A stretch of DNA of 44,678 nt from the NCBI GenBank assembly GCA_030602785.1, contig JAUVZB010000011.1, forward strand, positions 1 through 44,678, in the 5' to 3' direction. Positions 34,744-43,713 of the stretch are shown here, in pieces (position 1 is the first letter of the stretch; every line of letters begins with the position of its first letter). This DNA comes from Dehalococcoidia bacterium (GTDB taxonomy: Bacteria > Chloroflexota > Dehalococcoidia > GIF9 > AB-539-J10). The translations under genes were made by a program, and so were the position numbers. Below the pieces are notes generated by a model. It worked only from the letters and a program-made list of their open reading frames with translations. It made no database searches and was not told the DNA's origin.

Positions 34744-36249
34744 TTGGCTGAGTTAACGAGGGAAAGATGGGGTAAGCGTAGCTACTTCATCTTCGCTGCG
34801 TTGGGATCGGCTATAGGTCTGGGCAACCTGTGGCGTTTCCCGTATCTGAGCTATGCGAATGGCGGCGGTGCGTTCCTTGTGGCCTGGATGGTTGGGTTGC
34901 TTGCCATCGGTATCCCCTGGCTTATCCTCGAATACGGCATGGGCAAGTACTTCAACTCCAGCGCCCCGGGCGTGTTTGAGGGAATTGGCAAGAAGTGGGA
35001 GTGGATCGGGTGGTGGCCGGTCTGGGTGGCCTTCCTTATCACCACGTACTACACGGTCGTCATGGCGTGGACTCTTCGCTACATGGTGGCAGCGGGTACT
35101 GTTGAATGGGGCATGGGCGCGGCAGGCACCGAAGGGGCTGGCGACTTCTTCTTCGGCACGGTTCTCGGGCTCTCAGGAGGTCCCGGGGAGATAGGCGCCC
35201 CCTTACCCGCGCTCCTGATAGGGTTGGTTGTGGTATGGGTCATTATCTTCCTTGTTGTCTACAAGGGCACTGCGGTCATCGGCCCGGTTTCCAAAGTGGT
35301 GATGATTGTGGCCTGGACTTTCCTTGGCATCCTTGTGGTTAGAGGCGTAACCCTTGTCGGGGCGGCTCAGGGCCTCAACTTCTACCTGGAGACTGACTGG
35401 AGCAAGCTGGCCAGCGGAGACGTGTGGTTTGCGGCCTTCAGCCAGATCGCATTCACTCTGTCGCTTGGCATGGCGGGCATGTTCGCGTACGGCAGTTTCA
35501 TCAAGTCACGTGGTGACGTGAACAACAACGCTCTTATCACCGGCTTCGGCAATTGTGCGACGAGCTTCCTTGCCGGCTTTGCTGTTTTCAGCATCGTCGG
35601 GTTCCTGATGCAGTCGTTGTCCATTGGCATTGAAGAGGTGGCATCCAAGAGCGTAGGTTTGGCGTTCATCACCTGGCCTGTAGCAATCTCGATGCTACCT
35701 GCCGGCAACGCGTTCTTCGGAATCATCTTCTTCCTGTGCCTGTTCCTGCTCGGACTCTCGTCCGCCTACTTCCTGGCGTATGGCGGCGTCATCAGTCCGC
35801 TCATGGACAAGTTCGGCTGGAGCAGAACCAAGACCGCTCTCGGCGTCTGCGTGATCGGGTTCCTCATCGGAATCCTGTTCACGACTAACGGAGGTCTGTA
35901 CTGGGGCGCCGACATTCTGGACAGGGCTGTTGCGTTCTATGGACTCCTCATTACGGGAGCTCTCACGTGCCTCGTGGTTGGCTGGGGCTTCCCTGCCAGT
36001 CGGCTGAGAGAGTACGTCAATGGGACGTCCGACTTCCGTATCGGTCCCTGGTTCGATGTGATGGTGAAGTTCGTGGTACCGGCGGCACTGCTGTTCGTGG
36101 TTGTCTACGGAGGCTTCATGCAGGACATCCCGAACTCCTACAGCGGCTATCCGCGCTGGGCCAGCAACGCCATCTGGGGAGTGCTGATTGTGACGCTCGT
36201 TTTCAGCTTCATAATGGGTAAGATGAAGACCAAGGGCCGCGGGGACTAG
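34744..36249 (+). CDS. Neurotransmitter:sodium symporter (NSS) family amino-acid transporter
   Basis: A 501-residue carrier with 11-12 transmembrane helices. The NSS signature is at the N-terminus: GSAIGLGNLWRFPYLSYANG, with the Na+-site residues in helix 1, and GGGAFLVAW after it. The mid-chain QIAFTLSLGMAGMFAYGSF block matches the helix 6 substrate site. Bacterial members import amino acids with Na+. The TTG start has a perfect AGGAGGTGAT upstream. It is followed 17 bases later by a MetS-like small gene and preceded by an amino-acid dehydrogenase, so it probably imports the dehydrogenase's substrate (inference). Confidence 0.93.
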   Translation: MAELTRERWGKRSYFIFAALGSAIGLGNLWRFPYLSYANGGGAFLVAWMVGLLAIGIPWLILEYGMGKYFNSSAPGVFEGIGKKWEWIGWWPVWVAFLITTYYTVVMAWTLRYMVAAGTVEWGMGAAGTEGAGDFFFGTVLGLSGGPGEIGAPLPALLIGLVVVWVIIFLVVYKGTAVIGPVSKVVMIVAWTFLGILVVRGVTLVGAAQGLNFYLETDWSKLASGDVWFAAFSQIAFTLSLGMAGMFAYGSFIKSRGDVNNNALITGFGNCATSFLAGFAVFSIVGFLMQSLSIGIEEVASKSVGLAFITWPVAISMLPAGNAFFGIIFFLCLFLLGLSSAYFLAYGGVISPLMDKFGWSRTKTALGVCVIGFLIGILFTTNGGLYWGADILDRAVAFYGLLITGALTCLVVGWGFPASRLREYVNGTSDFRIGPWFDVMVKFVVPAALLFVVVYGGFMQDIPNSYSGYPRWASNAIWGVLIVTLVFSFIMGKMKTKGRGD

Positions 36250-36266
36250 CAGGAGGTGAAGGCGAA

Positions 36267-36377
36267 ATGACAACACAAGCAATAATCGCGGCAGTAGTCA
36301 TGTGGGTCGTGTTTATCGGCGGTCTGTCCTGGTGTTTCGCGAAGTGGCGGGGCGGTGGCAGTGAATGGGAGGACTGA
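36267..36377 (+). CDS. MetS-like small subunit of the NSS transporter
   Basis: A 36-residue protein with one transmembrane helix (about residues 5-25, IIAAVVMWVVFIGGLSWC) and a charged C-terminal FAKWRGGGSEWED. It has a strong AGGAGGTGAA and sits 17 bases after the NSS gene, before a terminator. Size, topology and position match the MetS family that is required by MetP-type transporters. It is too short for most gene finders. Confidence 0.8.
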   Translation: MTTQAIIAAVVMWVVFIGGLSWCFAKWRGGGSEWED

Positions 36378-36411
36378 GCCGCAGGGAGCACGTCTCTCTG
36401 GGACTATCTCA

Positions 36412-36444
36412 GGGGTGGGTGGCCGTCAGGCCATCCACCCCTTT
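36412..36444 (+). terminator. Intrinsic terminator of the NSS-MetS operon
   Basis: A 13-bp stem (36412-36424 with 36429-36441, one G-U pair), loop GTCA, then TTTCCTGTT. Confidence 0.8.
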
Positions 36445-36472
36445 CCTGTTCTGTGCCTCTACGACTGCGAGG

Positions 36473-36676
36473 AGTTGTAACGATGTCCAGAAAGCTCCGC
36501 GTCCTGAGATAAGGGATATCGTTGCAGGGTCGCAGCAGGGCAAGACCGAAGACTCCCGGATTACGCTGTTCGACACGACGGGACTCGCGATTCGGGATGT
36601 TATCTGTGCCTGGAAGGGGTACGAAGTGGCCGGGCAGGAGAAGCTCGGCATCCAGATGGACAGCCTCTACTCATAG
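36473..36676 (+). pseudogene. C-terminal remnant of an ornithine cyclodeaminase/alanine dehydrogenase-like gene
   Basis: The frame from 36473 to the stop at 36676 encodes 67 residues that match the C-terminal end of the ornithine cyclodeaminase / mu-crystallin family: EIRDIVAGSQQGKTEDSR then ITLFDTTGLAIRDVICAWKG. The family runs to about 320-330 residues, so roughly four fifths are missing. Upstream in the same frame is only the NSS terminator, there is no start or ribosome binding site at the homologous boundary, and no other part of the gene is in the window. It is therefore a decayed gene. Placement next to amino-acid genes suggests a lost amino-acid catabolic function. Confidence 0.75.
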
Positions 36677-36754
36677 GGAGGCCTCGTGCCGTGCGCCGAC
36701 GCGCCGGCAATCGTGTGGGGTGGTGACAAGGCAAATTCGCCCGTACGCCTGTGA

Positions 36755-36760
36755 TAAAAT
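36755..36760 (+). promoter_or_regulatory. -10 box (TAAAAT) for thiE
   Basis: TAAAAT ends nine bases before the ATG at 36770. No clear -35, and no TPP riboswitch between promoter and gene. Confidence 0.45.
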
Positions 36761-36769
36761 TGCCAGGGG

Positions 36770-37858
36770 ATGCCTTCTATCTCTCTTCGCCTCGTGGATG
36801 CCAATCTGAACCGGGCCTCTGAGGGACTTCGGGTTCTTGAGGACCTTGCGCGGTTTGTCATCAACGATGAAGTCATCAGCCGCGAGCTGAAAGTGGCCAG
36901 GCATGAACTTGCGCGCCTGGCGCAGCCTCTTGATGCTCAATTGCTCTCATGGCGGGACTCCGCTACCGATGTCGGCAGGGAGTCTACTCTGCGTGCGGGT
37001 GGCCGTGACAGAAACCTCCTGGCTGTCGTCCGGGCGAACGCCAAGAGGGCGGAGGAGTCACTCCGCGTCATCGAGGAACTCGCACGGCTTCCCGAGCTTG
37101 GCGCCTGCGTCAGCCCCGGAGATATTGAGCGTCTGCGCTACGCAGTCTACGACATCGAGAAGAGGCTTGCGGGACGCGTGCTGCGCAGGGAGCGTGCTGC
37201 CGGCTTGAGGGGACTCTACGTTGTTGTTGACCGTGAGGCCAGCCGGGGACGTGCGCTCACTGACGTGGCGCGTGAGGCCATTGCCGGCGGCGCCTCGGTG
37301 ATTCAGCTTCGGGACAAGGTTAGGGGCAGAGGCGAGGTCTATCGCGCGGCCCTGGAACTGAGCGAGCTCTGTGCCGGGAGCGGCGTACTGTTCGTTATGA
37401 ACGACTACGCCGATGTCGCGGCTGCCGTAGGCGCCGCTGCGTTGCACGTCGGGCAGGATGACCTGCCGCTGGAGGTTGTGCGCAAGCTGTTATCCATCGA
37501 TACGGTGGTTGGTGTTTCGTGTGACAGCACGGAACACGTGCGCCGGGCGCAGGAAGACGGAGCTGACTACATCGCTGTGGGTGCGGTCTACCCCACGCTA
37601 CAGAAGGAGAACCCGGTCGTTGTGGGCGTGGAATTCGTGAGACGGGCGCGGCAGCAGGCGCCCGGGACGCCACTCGTGGCGATAGGCGGGATAACCCTTG
37701 CGAATGCCTGCGAAGTTGTCACTGCGGGGGCTGACGCCATCGCGGTCATCAGTGCGGTGGTGAGCCAGCCCGATGTGGCGCGGGCCGCGCGCGAGATGGT
37801 GTCGGAGATACGACGAAGCGAGGAGCAGAGAGAGGAAGATGAGCACGAGTCAGCTTGA
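36770..37858 (+). CDS. thiE: Thiamine phosphate synthase with N-terminal ThiD2 domain
   Basis: A 362-residue fusion. Residues 1 to about 135 form a ThiD2 domain (RLVDANLNRASEGLRVLED at the start and KRAEESLRVIEELAR later). Residues about 147-350 form the TIM-barrel thiamine phosphate synthase with GLYVVVDRE, GASVIQLRDK, MNDYADVAAAVGAAALHVGQ and AVGAVYPT, ending in IGGITLANACEV. It joins HMP-PP and thiazole phosphate to thiamine phosphate. The translin gene overlaps its 3' end by 20 bases. No other thi genes are nearby. Confidence 0.92.
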   Translation: MPSISLRLVDANLNRASEGLRVLEDLARFVINDEVISRELKVARHELARLAQPLDAQLLSWRDSATDVGRESTLRAGGRDRNLLAVVRANAKRAEESLRVIEELARLPELGACVSPGDIERLRYAVYDIEKRLAGRVLRRERAAGLRGLYVVVDREASRGRALTDVAREAIAGGASVIQLRDKVRGRGEVYRAALELSELCAGSGVLFVMNDYADVAAAVGAAALHVGQDDLPLEVVRKLLSIDTVVGVSCDSTEHVRRAQEDGADYIAVGAVYPTLQKENPVVVGVEFVRRARQQAPGTPLVAIGGITLANACEVVTAGADAIAVISAVVSQPDVARAAREMVSEIRRSEEQREEDEHESA

Positions 37859-38474
37859 CGGAATCGCAGCCTCAGCTCAGGAATACTTTGCGGCGCAGAA
37901 CCGCGCTCGTGAGCGCGCGCTGCCGATGTGCCGGCAGATGGTGCAGAACAGCGGCAACGCAATCCGCTCCGCGCACCGGCAACAACCGGATGCTGCCAGG
38001 GCGCTGCTCGACGCAAACAAGGTCCTGAACGAGCAGCTTCTGGCCGCGGTGTCAGAGAGCGACGAGATTGGGCATGCAGGATTTGTTCACGACGCTCAGA
38101 AGGAGTATGCGGAGGCATGCATCACGGTCGCGCTCATCGGGGGAGTGGCCTTTCCGGAGGCTGCCGAACTCGGCATCTCCGTGCCTGCCTACTTGAACGG
38201 GTTGGGAGAGGTAGTGGGGGAGTTGCGTCGCTACATCCTCGACAGCCTCAGGCGAGGAGATGTGGCGCGCTGCGAGGCACTGCTGGAGACGATGGATGAT
38301 ATCTATGGTGTTCTCATGGCGATGGACTACCCCGACATGGTGACGCACGGTCTCAGGCGCAACTCCGATGCGGCACGCGGCCTGATAGAGCGGACTCGCG
38401 GCGACCTGACAACAGCACTGAGGCAGGACGCCCTCGGGGCGAAACTGGCGAAGCTCGAGAGCAAGGACTGTTGA
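37839..38474 (+). CDS. Translin-family RNA/DNA-binding protein
   Basis: A 211-residue all-helical protein of the translin superfamily. Diagnostic blocks are ANKVLNEQLL, GHAGFVHDAQKEYAEA, LGISVPAYLNGLGEVVGELR, RRGDVARCEALLETMDDIY and RTRGDLTTALRQ. Translin/TRAX bind single-stranded nucleic acid and TRAX-type members are nucleases in eukaryotes and archaea; bacterial members are uncommon. The Glu residues in helices near AQKEYAE and ETMDD could be catalytic, but I cannot tell. ATG 37839 has GAGAGAGGA upstream and overlaps thiE, so the two are probably co-translated. Confidence 0.88.
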   Translation: MSTSQLDGIAASAQEYFAAQNRARERALPMCRQMVQNSGNAIRSAHRQQPDAARALLDANKVLNEQLLAAVSESDEIGHAGFVHDAQKEYAEACITVALIGGVAFPEAAELGISVPAYLNGLGEVVGELRRYILDSLRRGDVARCEALLETMDDIYGVLMAMDYPDMVTHGLRRNSDAARGLIERTRGDLTTALRQDALGAKLAKLESKDC

Positions 38475-38499
38475 CAAATGGAAGCGCGCCTCATAAAGT
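38471..38499 (+). promoter_or_regulatory. Promoter of hppA
   Basis: TTGACA (38471-38476) overlaps the translin stop codon. A 17-base spacer leads to TAAAGT (38494-38499). The predicted start is near 38506. Confidence 0.6.
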
Positions 38500-38533
38500 G
38501 TAGCGGGCTGATGATACGGACGTGATTCACGGG

Positions 38534-38564
38534 AAAGGCGCTGTTCGGCGAGGCGCCTTTTCTT
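38534..38564 (+). terminator. Terminator-like hairpin in the hppA leader
   Basis: AAAGGCGC/GCGCCTTT (8 bp, loop of 11) followed by TCTTA. It lies between the promoter at 38471 and the AGAGGAGGAC before the hppA ATG, so it may attenuate hppA or end thiE-translin transcripts. Confidence 0.55.
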
Positions 38565-38590
38565 ATGTCTAGAAGAGGAGGACTGACGCT

Positions 38591-40651
38591 ATGAATCTAA
38601 TGTGGCTAAGCGTGGCTGCCGGTGTCCTCGCCGCCGTCGTCGTAGTGTACTTCGTGCGCTACGTGTTGGCACAGGACGAAGGCACCCAGGCTGTGAAGGA
38701 GACGTCGGCCGCAATCAGGGAAGGCGCGATGGCGTTCATCAGCCGGGAGTACCGGACGCTCGCCATCGTTGTCGTGATTGTGGCCATCATCCTTGCGGTA
38801 GTTCCGAGCCTTGGCTTGAAGATGAGTGCAGCGTTCGTGTTCGGTGCGGTGTGCTCGATGGGTGCCGGATATGCCGGCATGAACATGGCAACCAGGGCAA
38901 ATGGCAGGACCTGCGCGGCCGCGCAGAAGGGACTCAACCAGGGGTTGCGTGTAGCTTTCAGGGGTGGAGCGGTCATGGGGCTGACGGTTGTCAGTATCGG
39001 CATCCTGGGCCTCTGCATCCTCTACTTCCTGTGGCACAAGGACCCGAGCTTCCTTGCCGTGATTCCCGCGTATGGCACGGGAGCTTCGCTCGTTGCACTG
39101 TTCGCAAGGGTTGGAGGAGGCATCTTCACGAAGGGTGCCGATGCAGGGTCCGACCTTGTCGGAAAGGTTGAAGCCGGCATACCGGAGGATGACCCCCGGA
39201 ACGCTGCGGTCGTGGCCGACAACGTCGGCGACAACGTCGGCGATGTTGCCGGAATGGGGGCGGACCTCTTTGAGTCCTATGTCGAGTCCATCATTGCGAC
39301 AATGACACTGTCCGTGGTTGCCACGGCGATGGGCCTCGTCGGTGACACCGAGACTGCGTTGCTCATCCCGATGCTTATCGCAGCGGGAGGCATTGTCGCC
39401 TCCATCATCGGCTGCTTCATGGTGAGGGTCGGTGAGACGGTGGAGATGAGCAAGCTGCTGGGCGCACTTCGCCGGGGCACGTTGACGGCCTCGGTCCTTA
39501 CCGCGGTGTTCGCTTTCCTTGTCATCCACTTCCTGGGTGCGAGCATCGGACTTTTCTGGGCCATGCTCTCCGGCCTTGCAGCCGGCGTGCTGCTCGGTGA
39601 GAGCACGAGCTACTTCACCTCCTACGAGTTCAAGCCCACCAGGGGGATTGCCCAGGCCTCTACATCGGGCGCGGGCGCCACGATTATCCAGGGGTTCGCC
39701 GTGGGAATGATGAGCGCCTGGCCCGCAGTGCTCCTCATCGCGGGCGCCATATTTGCCGCGTTCCAATTCGGCAGTTTCTACGGAGTCGCGCTTGCGGCGG
39801 CAGGTATGCTGTCCACCCTGGGCGTGACCCTTGCGACGGACGCCTACGGTCCGGTGGCGGACAACGCTGGGGGCATCACCACGATGACAGGCCTTCCAGA
39901 CGAGGTGCGCGAGCGCACCGACGCCCTTGACTCCCTCGGAAATACGACGGCGGCGACGGGCAAAGGCTTCGCAATCGGGGCTGCGACCCTCAACTCCCTC
40001 GGCCTCATCCTGTCCTTCGCCATTGTGACGGGAATTGTGAGTCTGTCAGGCGGAACCATGTCGGTCACGGATCCTGAGGCGTTCAGCCTGCTGAGCGCAC
40101 CGATTCTCGTCGGCTTGTTGCTTGGCGCAATGATGCCGCCTGTATTCTGTGCGATGACGATGAAGTCAGTCGGCATTGCGACCGAGGCCATTATCGTGGA
40201 GGTGCGCAGGCAGTGGCACGAGATTCCGGGCATCATGGAGGGAACTTCCAAGCCGCTCTACGGCAAGGTGGTTGACATCTGCACAGGGACGGCTCTCAGG
40301 GAGATGATGGTCCCGTCTATCATGACTATCCTCGCGCCTGTGATTGTCGGCGTCGTGCTCGGCAAGTTCGCGCTTGCCGGCTTCCTGATTGGTGCGGTCG
40401 TGACCGGCTTTGTCTTTGCCATAGTCCTGAACAACGCAGGTGGGGCGTGGGACAATGCCAAGAAACTGATTGAGTCAGGCGAGTTTGGCGGCAAGGGCTC
40501 GGAGGCCCACAAGGCGGGCGTCGTTGGTGACACCGCCGGGGACCCCATGAAAGACACCGCCGGCCCATCTCTGAACATCATGCTGAAGCTGATGTCGGTG
40601 ATTTCGCTGATGCTTGCACCTGTGCTCGTCAACTTCACCGGTATCCTCTAG
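38591..40651 (+). CDS. hppA: Membrane-bound ion-pumping pyrophosphatase
   Basis: A 686-residue integral membrane enzyme (about 16 helices) that couples PPi hydrolysis to H+ and/or Na+ export. Substrate motifs are present: [13 protein letters not shown] (182-194), [19 protein letters not shown] (200-218) and DNAGG later. The [10 protein letters not shown] segment has Ala where K+-independent enzymes have Lys, so it should be K+-dependent. Helix 6 contains two glutamates, Glu228 and Glu232 ([11 protein letters not shown]), relevant to ion choice. A leader hairpin and GAGGAGGAC precede the ATG. Confidence 0.95.
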   Translation: MNLMWLSVAAGVLAAVVVVYFVRYVLAQDEGTQAVKETSAAIREGAMAFISREYRTLAIVVVIVAIILAVVPSLGLKMSAAFVFGAVCSMGAGYAGMNMATRANGRTCAAAQKGLNQGLRVAFRGGAVMGLTVVSIGILGLCILYFLWHKDPSFLAVIPAYGTGASLVALFARVGGGIFTKGADAGSDLVGKVEAGIPEDDPRNAAVVADNVGDNVGDVAGMGADLFESYVESIIATMTLSVVATAMGLVGDTETALLIPMLIAAGGIVASIIGCFMVRVGETVEMSKLLGALRRGTLTASVLTAVFAFLVIHFLGASIGLFWAMLSGLAAGVLLGESTSYFTSYEFKPTRGIAQASTSGAGATIIQGFAVGMMSAWPAVLLIAGAIFAAFQFGSFYGVALAAAGMLSTLGVTLATDAYGPVADNAGGITTMTGLPDEVRERTDALDSLGNTTAATGKGFAIGAATLNSLGLILSFAIVTGIVSLSGGTMSVTDPEAFSLLSAPILVGLLLGAMMPPVFCAMTMKSVGIATEAIIVEVRRQWHEIPGIMEGTSKPLYGKVVDICTGTALREMMVPSIMTILAPVIVGVVLGKFALAGFLIGAVVTGFVFAIVLNNAGGAWDNAKKLIESGEFGGKGSEAHKAGVVGDTAGDPMKDTAGPSLNIMLKLMSVISLMLAPVLVNFTGIL

Positions 40652-40673
40652 TACGGAACAACACGGGACTTCC

Positions 40674-40707
40674 ACAGGCGGCCCCTCTTTTCAGGGGGTC
40701 CGCCTGT
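40674..40707 (+). terminator. Hairpin terminator after hppA
   Basis: ACAGGCGG/CCGCCTGT (8 bp) enclosing CCCC/GGGG. Only a short CGTTTG follows, so termination may be partial. Confidence 0.55.
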
Positions 40708-40738
40708 CGTTTGCGTCCACGCGAAGTTCCGCAGCGCT

Positions 40739-40768
40739 TTGTTGGCCCGTTCGGCCCGATGCTACAAT
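40739..40768 (+). promoter_or_regulatory. Promoter of uvrA
   Basis: Weak TTGTTG (40739-40744), 18 bases, TACAAT (40763-40768), which ends ten bases before the ATG at 40779. No LexA-type operator is evident to me. Confidence 0.45.
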
Positions 40769-40778
40769 CTGCAAGGTC

Positions 40779-43634
40779 ATGGCCACCACAATCGTCGTGA
40801 GGGGCGCCCGCGAGCACAACCTCAAGAACATAGATGTAGTCATCCCGCGCGGCAAGCTCGTAGTAATCACCGGCGTCTCGGGCTCCGGGAAGAGTTCGCT
40901 CGCATTCGACACGATATACGCTGAAGGGCAGCGCCGCTACGTCGAATCGCTTTCTGCCTACGCACGTCAGTTCCTCGGCCAGATGCGCAAACCCGACGTG
41001 GACTACATCGAAGGGCTGAGCCCCGCTATCTCAATCGATCAGAAGGGCCCCGGCCATAACCCTCGCTCCACGGTCGGGACGGTCACTGAAGTCTATGATT
41101 ACCTGCGGCTCCTGTTCGCCCGCATCGGGCATCCACATTGCCCGAACTGCGGGCGCGAGATACAGCGCCAGACCGTGCAACAGATAGTTGACGCCACTCT
41201 CGAATTGCCTCAGGGCAGCAGGATAGTGCTGCTGGCTCCACTTGTGAAGGACAGGAAGGGGGAGCACCAGCAGGTGTTCCAGGACCTGCGCAGGGCCGGC
41301 TTCGTTCGAGTCAGGGTGGAAGGGGACGTGCATGACCTGTCGGACGAGTTCCAACTTGACAAGAACCGCAAACACTCCATCGAGGCGGTCGTTGATCGTC
41401 TCGTTGTGGACTCCGGTGAAGGCGGCACCAGGCTTGCGGAGTCCGTTGAGACTGCGTTGAAGCTCGGCTCCGGCGTCGTTGTCGTCAAGGTCATTGACGG
41501 CGATGAGATGCTGTTCTCCGAGCACTTCGCGTGTGTCTACTGTGGCATCAGCATCGGCGAGATTGAGCCGCGTACGTTCAGCTTCAACAGCCCTCATGGC
41601 GCCTGCCCTTTGTGCACCGGCCTGGGAGTGAAGTGGGAGATTGACCCGCAGCTCGTTATGCCGGATCGCAGTCTGAGTGTCACGGAAGGGGCTGTCTTTC
41701 CGTGGTCGCGAAGCGGAGCCATGTCATCCTGGTACTCGAGTATGCTGGAGGCCATAGCGGACAGAGGCGGATTCTCCCTCTCGACGCCGGTGCGCGAACT
41801 CACTGAAGACCAGGTGGACACCATACTGTACGGGGACAATCGGGGCCCCATCCTGGCAACGTATGATGGCAGAAACGGCTTCGTCCAGCGCTACACTCGC
41901 TTCGAGGGAGTGATTCCGAATCTCGAGCGACGCTTTCGCGAGACTGATTCCGATGCGGCACGGGCCGAGATCAGCCGCTACACATCGTCGCACCCCTGCG
42001 GAGCCTGTAAGGGCAAACGCCTCAAGCCGGAGGTTCTGGCGGTGAAGATAGACAACCTGAACATCATGGACGTGTCAGAGTTGTCCATCTCCTCGGCCCT
42101 CCGGTGGGCAGAGCAGCTGCCTGAGAGCCTCTCGGAGAGAGAGGAAGTGATAGCGCGACAGATACTGAAGGAGATATGCAGCAGGCTGAGCTTCCTGCGC
42201 GACATCGGCCTCAGCTACATCACGATAGACCGGGCATCGTCTACGCTGAGCGGAGGCGAGGCCCAGAGGATTCATCTCGCAACCCAGATAGGGAGCGGGC
42301 TCACGGGCGTTCTGTACGTGTGTGATGAGCCCACCGTGGGATTGCACCCTGCGGACGACTCGCGCCTCATCAAGACACTGGAGCGCCTGCGGGACCTCGA
42401 CAACACGGTGCTTGTCGTGGAACACGACGAGGCGATGATGCGAGCCGCCGACCACATCATCGACATAGGGCCGGGTGCGGGCAAGTGGGGTGGCGAGGTG
42501 GTCGCCACGGGGACCATCGAGGACATCATGGCCTGTGGCGCCTCGGCCACGGGCAACTATCTCAGTGGAGCCCGGCGGATACCGATGCCCTGCTCCAGGC
42601 GGATGGGCAATGGGAAAGAGATAGTCATCAGGGGGGCGCGAGAGAACAACCTCAAGGAAGTCAACGTTCACATACCGCTTGGGCGCTTCGTGTGCGTGAC
42701 AGGAGTCTCGGGTTCCGGGAAAAGCTCGCTCATCAACGAGGTGCTGTACAAGCGGCTCGCGCGCGACCTTTACAGGGCGAAGGATGCACCGGGAGACTGT
42801 GATGCCATAACGGGACTGGAGCACATCGACAAAGTCGTCAACATCGACCAGTCGCCCATCGGCCGCACTCCACGCAGCAACCCCGTGACGTACACCGGCA
42901 CCTTCACCCCCATAAGGGAGCTGTTCGCGCAGGTGCCGGAGGCAAGGGCGAGGGGATATGGTCCGGGCCGCTTCTCGTTCAATGTCAAGGGAGGGAGATG
43001 TGAGGCCTGCCAGGGAGCGGGGTTTGTCCAGATACCGATGCAGTTCCTCTCAGATGTGGCTGTCCCCTGCGAAGTCTGCCGTGGCCGCAGGTACAACCGC
43101 GAGGCGCTCGAGATCAGATTCAAGGGGAAGACGATCGCCGATGTCCTCGACATGACAGTGGAGGAGGCCGTCGAGTTCTTCCAGAACATTCCGTCTATTC
43201 GCAGGAGGCTTGAGACCCTGCGTGACGTTGGCCTTGGCTATGTCTGCCTCGGCCAGCCGGCGCCCACGCTCTCAGGCGGTGAAGCGCAGCGTGTGAAGCT
43301 CGCGACCGAGCTTTCTCGCCGCTCCACGGGCAACACCTTCTATATCCTCGACGAGCCTACGACCGGACTGGCCTTCTCCGATATCGAGTGCCTGCTGCGT
43401 GTGCTGCAGCGCCTCGTCGATTACGGCAACACGGTGCTGGTCATAGAGCATCACCTCGATGTGCTCAAGAATGCGGATTGGATTATTGACCTTGGCCCGG
43501 GTGCCGGCGACGATGGGGGATGGGTCATCGCGACGGGGAAACCGGAGGAGATTGTGGAGAACAGCGGGTCCGTGACGGGTCGTTACCTGTGCCCTGTAAT
43601 CATGAGGGGGGCCGGGCACGCTGCGGCGCGCTGA
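40779..43634 (+). CDS. uvrA: Excinuclease ABC subunit A
   Basis: A 951-residue ABC-type ATPase that recognises DNA damage with UvrB. It has two ATPase modules: the first with GVSGSGKSS at 32-40 and a signature [17 protein letters not shown], the second with [14 protein letters not shown] and [16 protein letters not shown]. Zinc modules are seen as CPNCG, CVYCG/CPLC, CGAC and CEAC/CEVC. ATG 40779 gives the family's usual start ([14 protein letters not shown]) just after a -10 box; longer frames run back into the hppA terminator. Confidence 0.95.
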   Translation: MATTIVVRGAREHNLKNIDVVIPRGKLVVITGVSGSGKSSLAFDTIYAEGQRRYVESLSAYARQFLGQMRKPDVDYIEGLSPAISIDQKGPGHNPRSTVGTVTEVYDYLRLLFARIGHPHCPNCGREIQRQTVQQIVDATLELPQGSRIVLLAPLVKDRKGEHQQVFQDLRRAGFVRVRVEGDVHDLSDEFQLDKNRKHSIEAVVDRLVVDSGEGGTRLAESVETALKLGSGVVVVKVIDGDEMLFSEHFACVYCGISIGEIEPRTFSFNSPHGACPLCTGLGVKWEIDPQLVMPDRSLSVTEGAVFPWSRSGAMSSWYSSMLEAIADRGGFSLSTPVRELTEDQVDTILYGDNRGPILATYDGRNGFVQRYTRFEGVIPNLERRFRETDSDAARAEISRYTSSHPCGACKGKRLKPEVLAVKIDNLNIMDVSELSISSALRWAEQLPESLSEREEVIARQILKEICSRLSFLRDIGLSYITIDRASSTLSGGEAQRIHLATQIGSGLTGVLYVCDEPTVGLHPADDSRLIKTLERLRDLDNTVLVVEHDEAMMRAADHIIDIGPGAGKWGGEVVATGTIEDIMACGASATGNYLSGARRIPMPCSRRMGNGKEIVIRGARENNLKEVNVHIPLGRFVCVTGVSGSGKSSLINEVLYKRLARDLYRAKDAPGDCDAITGLEHIDKVVNIDQSPIGRTPRSNPVTYTGTFTPIRELFAQVPEARARGYGPGRFSFNVKGGRCEACQGAGFVQIPMQFLSDVAVPCEVCRGRRYNREALEIRFKGKTIADVLDMTVEEAVEFFQNIPSIRRRLETLRDVGLGYVCLGQPAPTLSGGEAQRVKLATELSRRSTGNTFYILDEPTTGLAFSDIECLLRVLQRLVDYGNTVLVIEHHLDVLKNADWIIDLGPGAGDDGGWVIATGKPEEIVENSGSVTGRYLCPVIMRGAGHAAAR

Positions 43635-43713
43635 GGACAATACGCGGCGTTGGTAGCGCACATGGATGGAGCCGGTGTGAGCTGTCCCGGGCTTTGGAGC
43701 GAAAGGAGAGAGA

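Noticed and set aside
36506-36540. CTGAGA-containing stretch upstream of thiE as a TPP riboswitch
   Set aside because: The other conserved TPP elements (such as CCTGATCTGG) are absent, and the stretch lies in the coding frame of the ornithine cyclodeaminase remnant.
162-38522. Twelve-base match ATGATACGGACG near both the cstA and hppA promoters
   Set aside because: Repeats of this length are expected by chance dozens of times in a window this size, and the positions relative to the promoters differ.
34631-38570. Shared TTCTTATGTC after the hairpins of the NSS and hppA leaders
   Set aside because: Only ten bases, partly a T-tract. Not enough to claim a common regulatory element.
38606-39766. 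Long antisense open frame opposite hppA
   Set aside because: His/Asp/Gly-rich composition typical of a shadow frame. The sense strand encodes a full pyrophosphatase.
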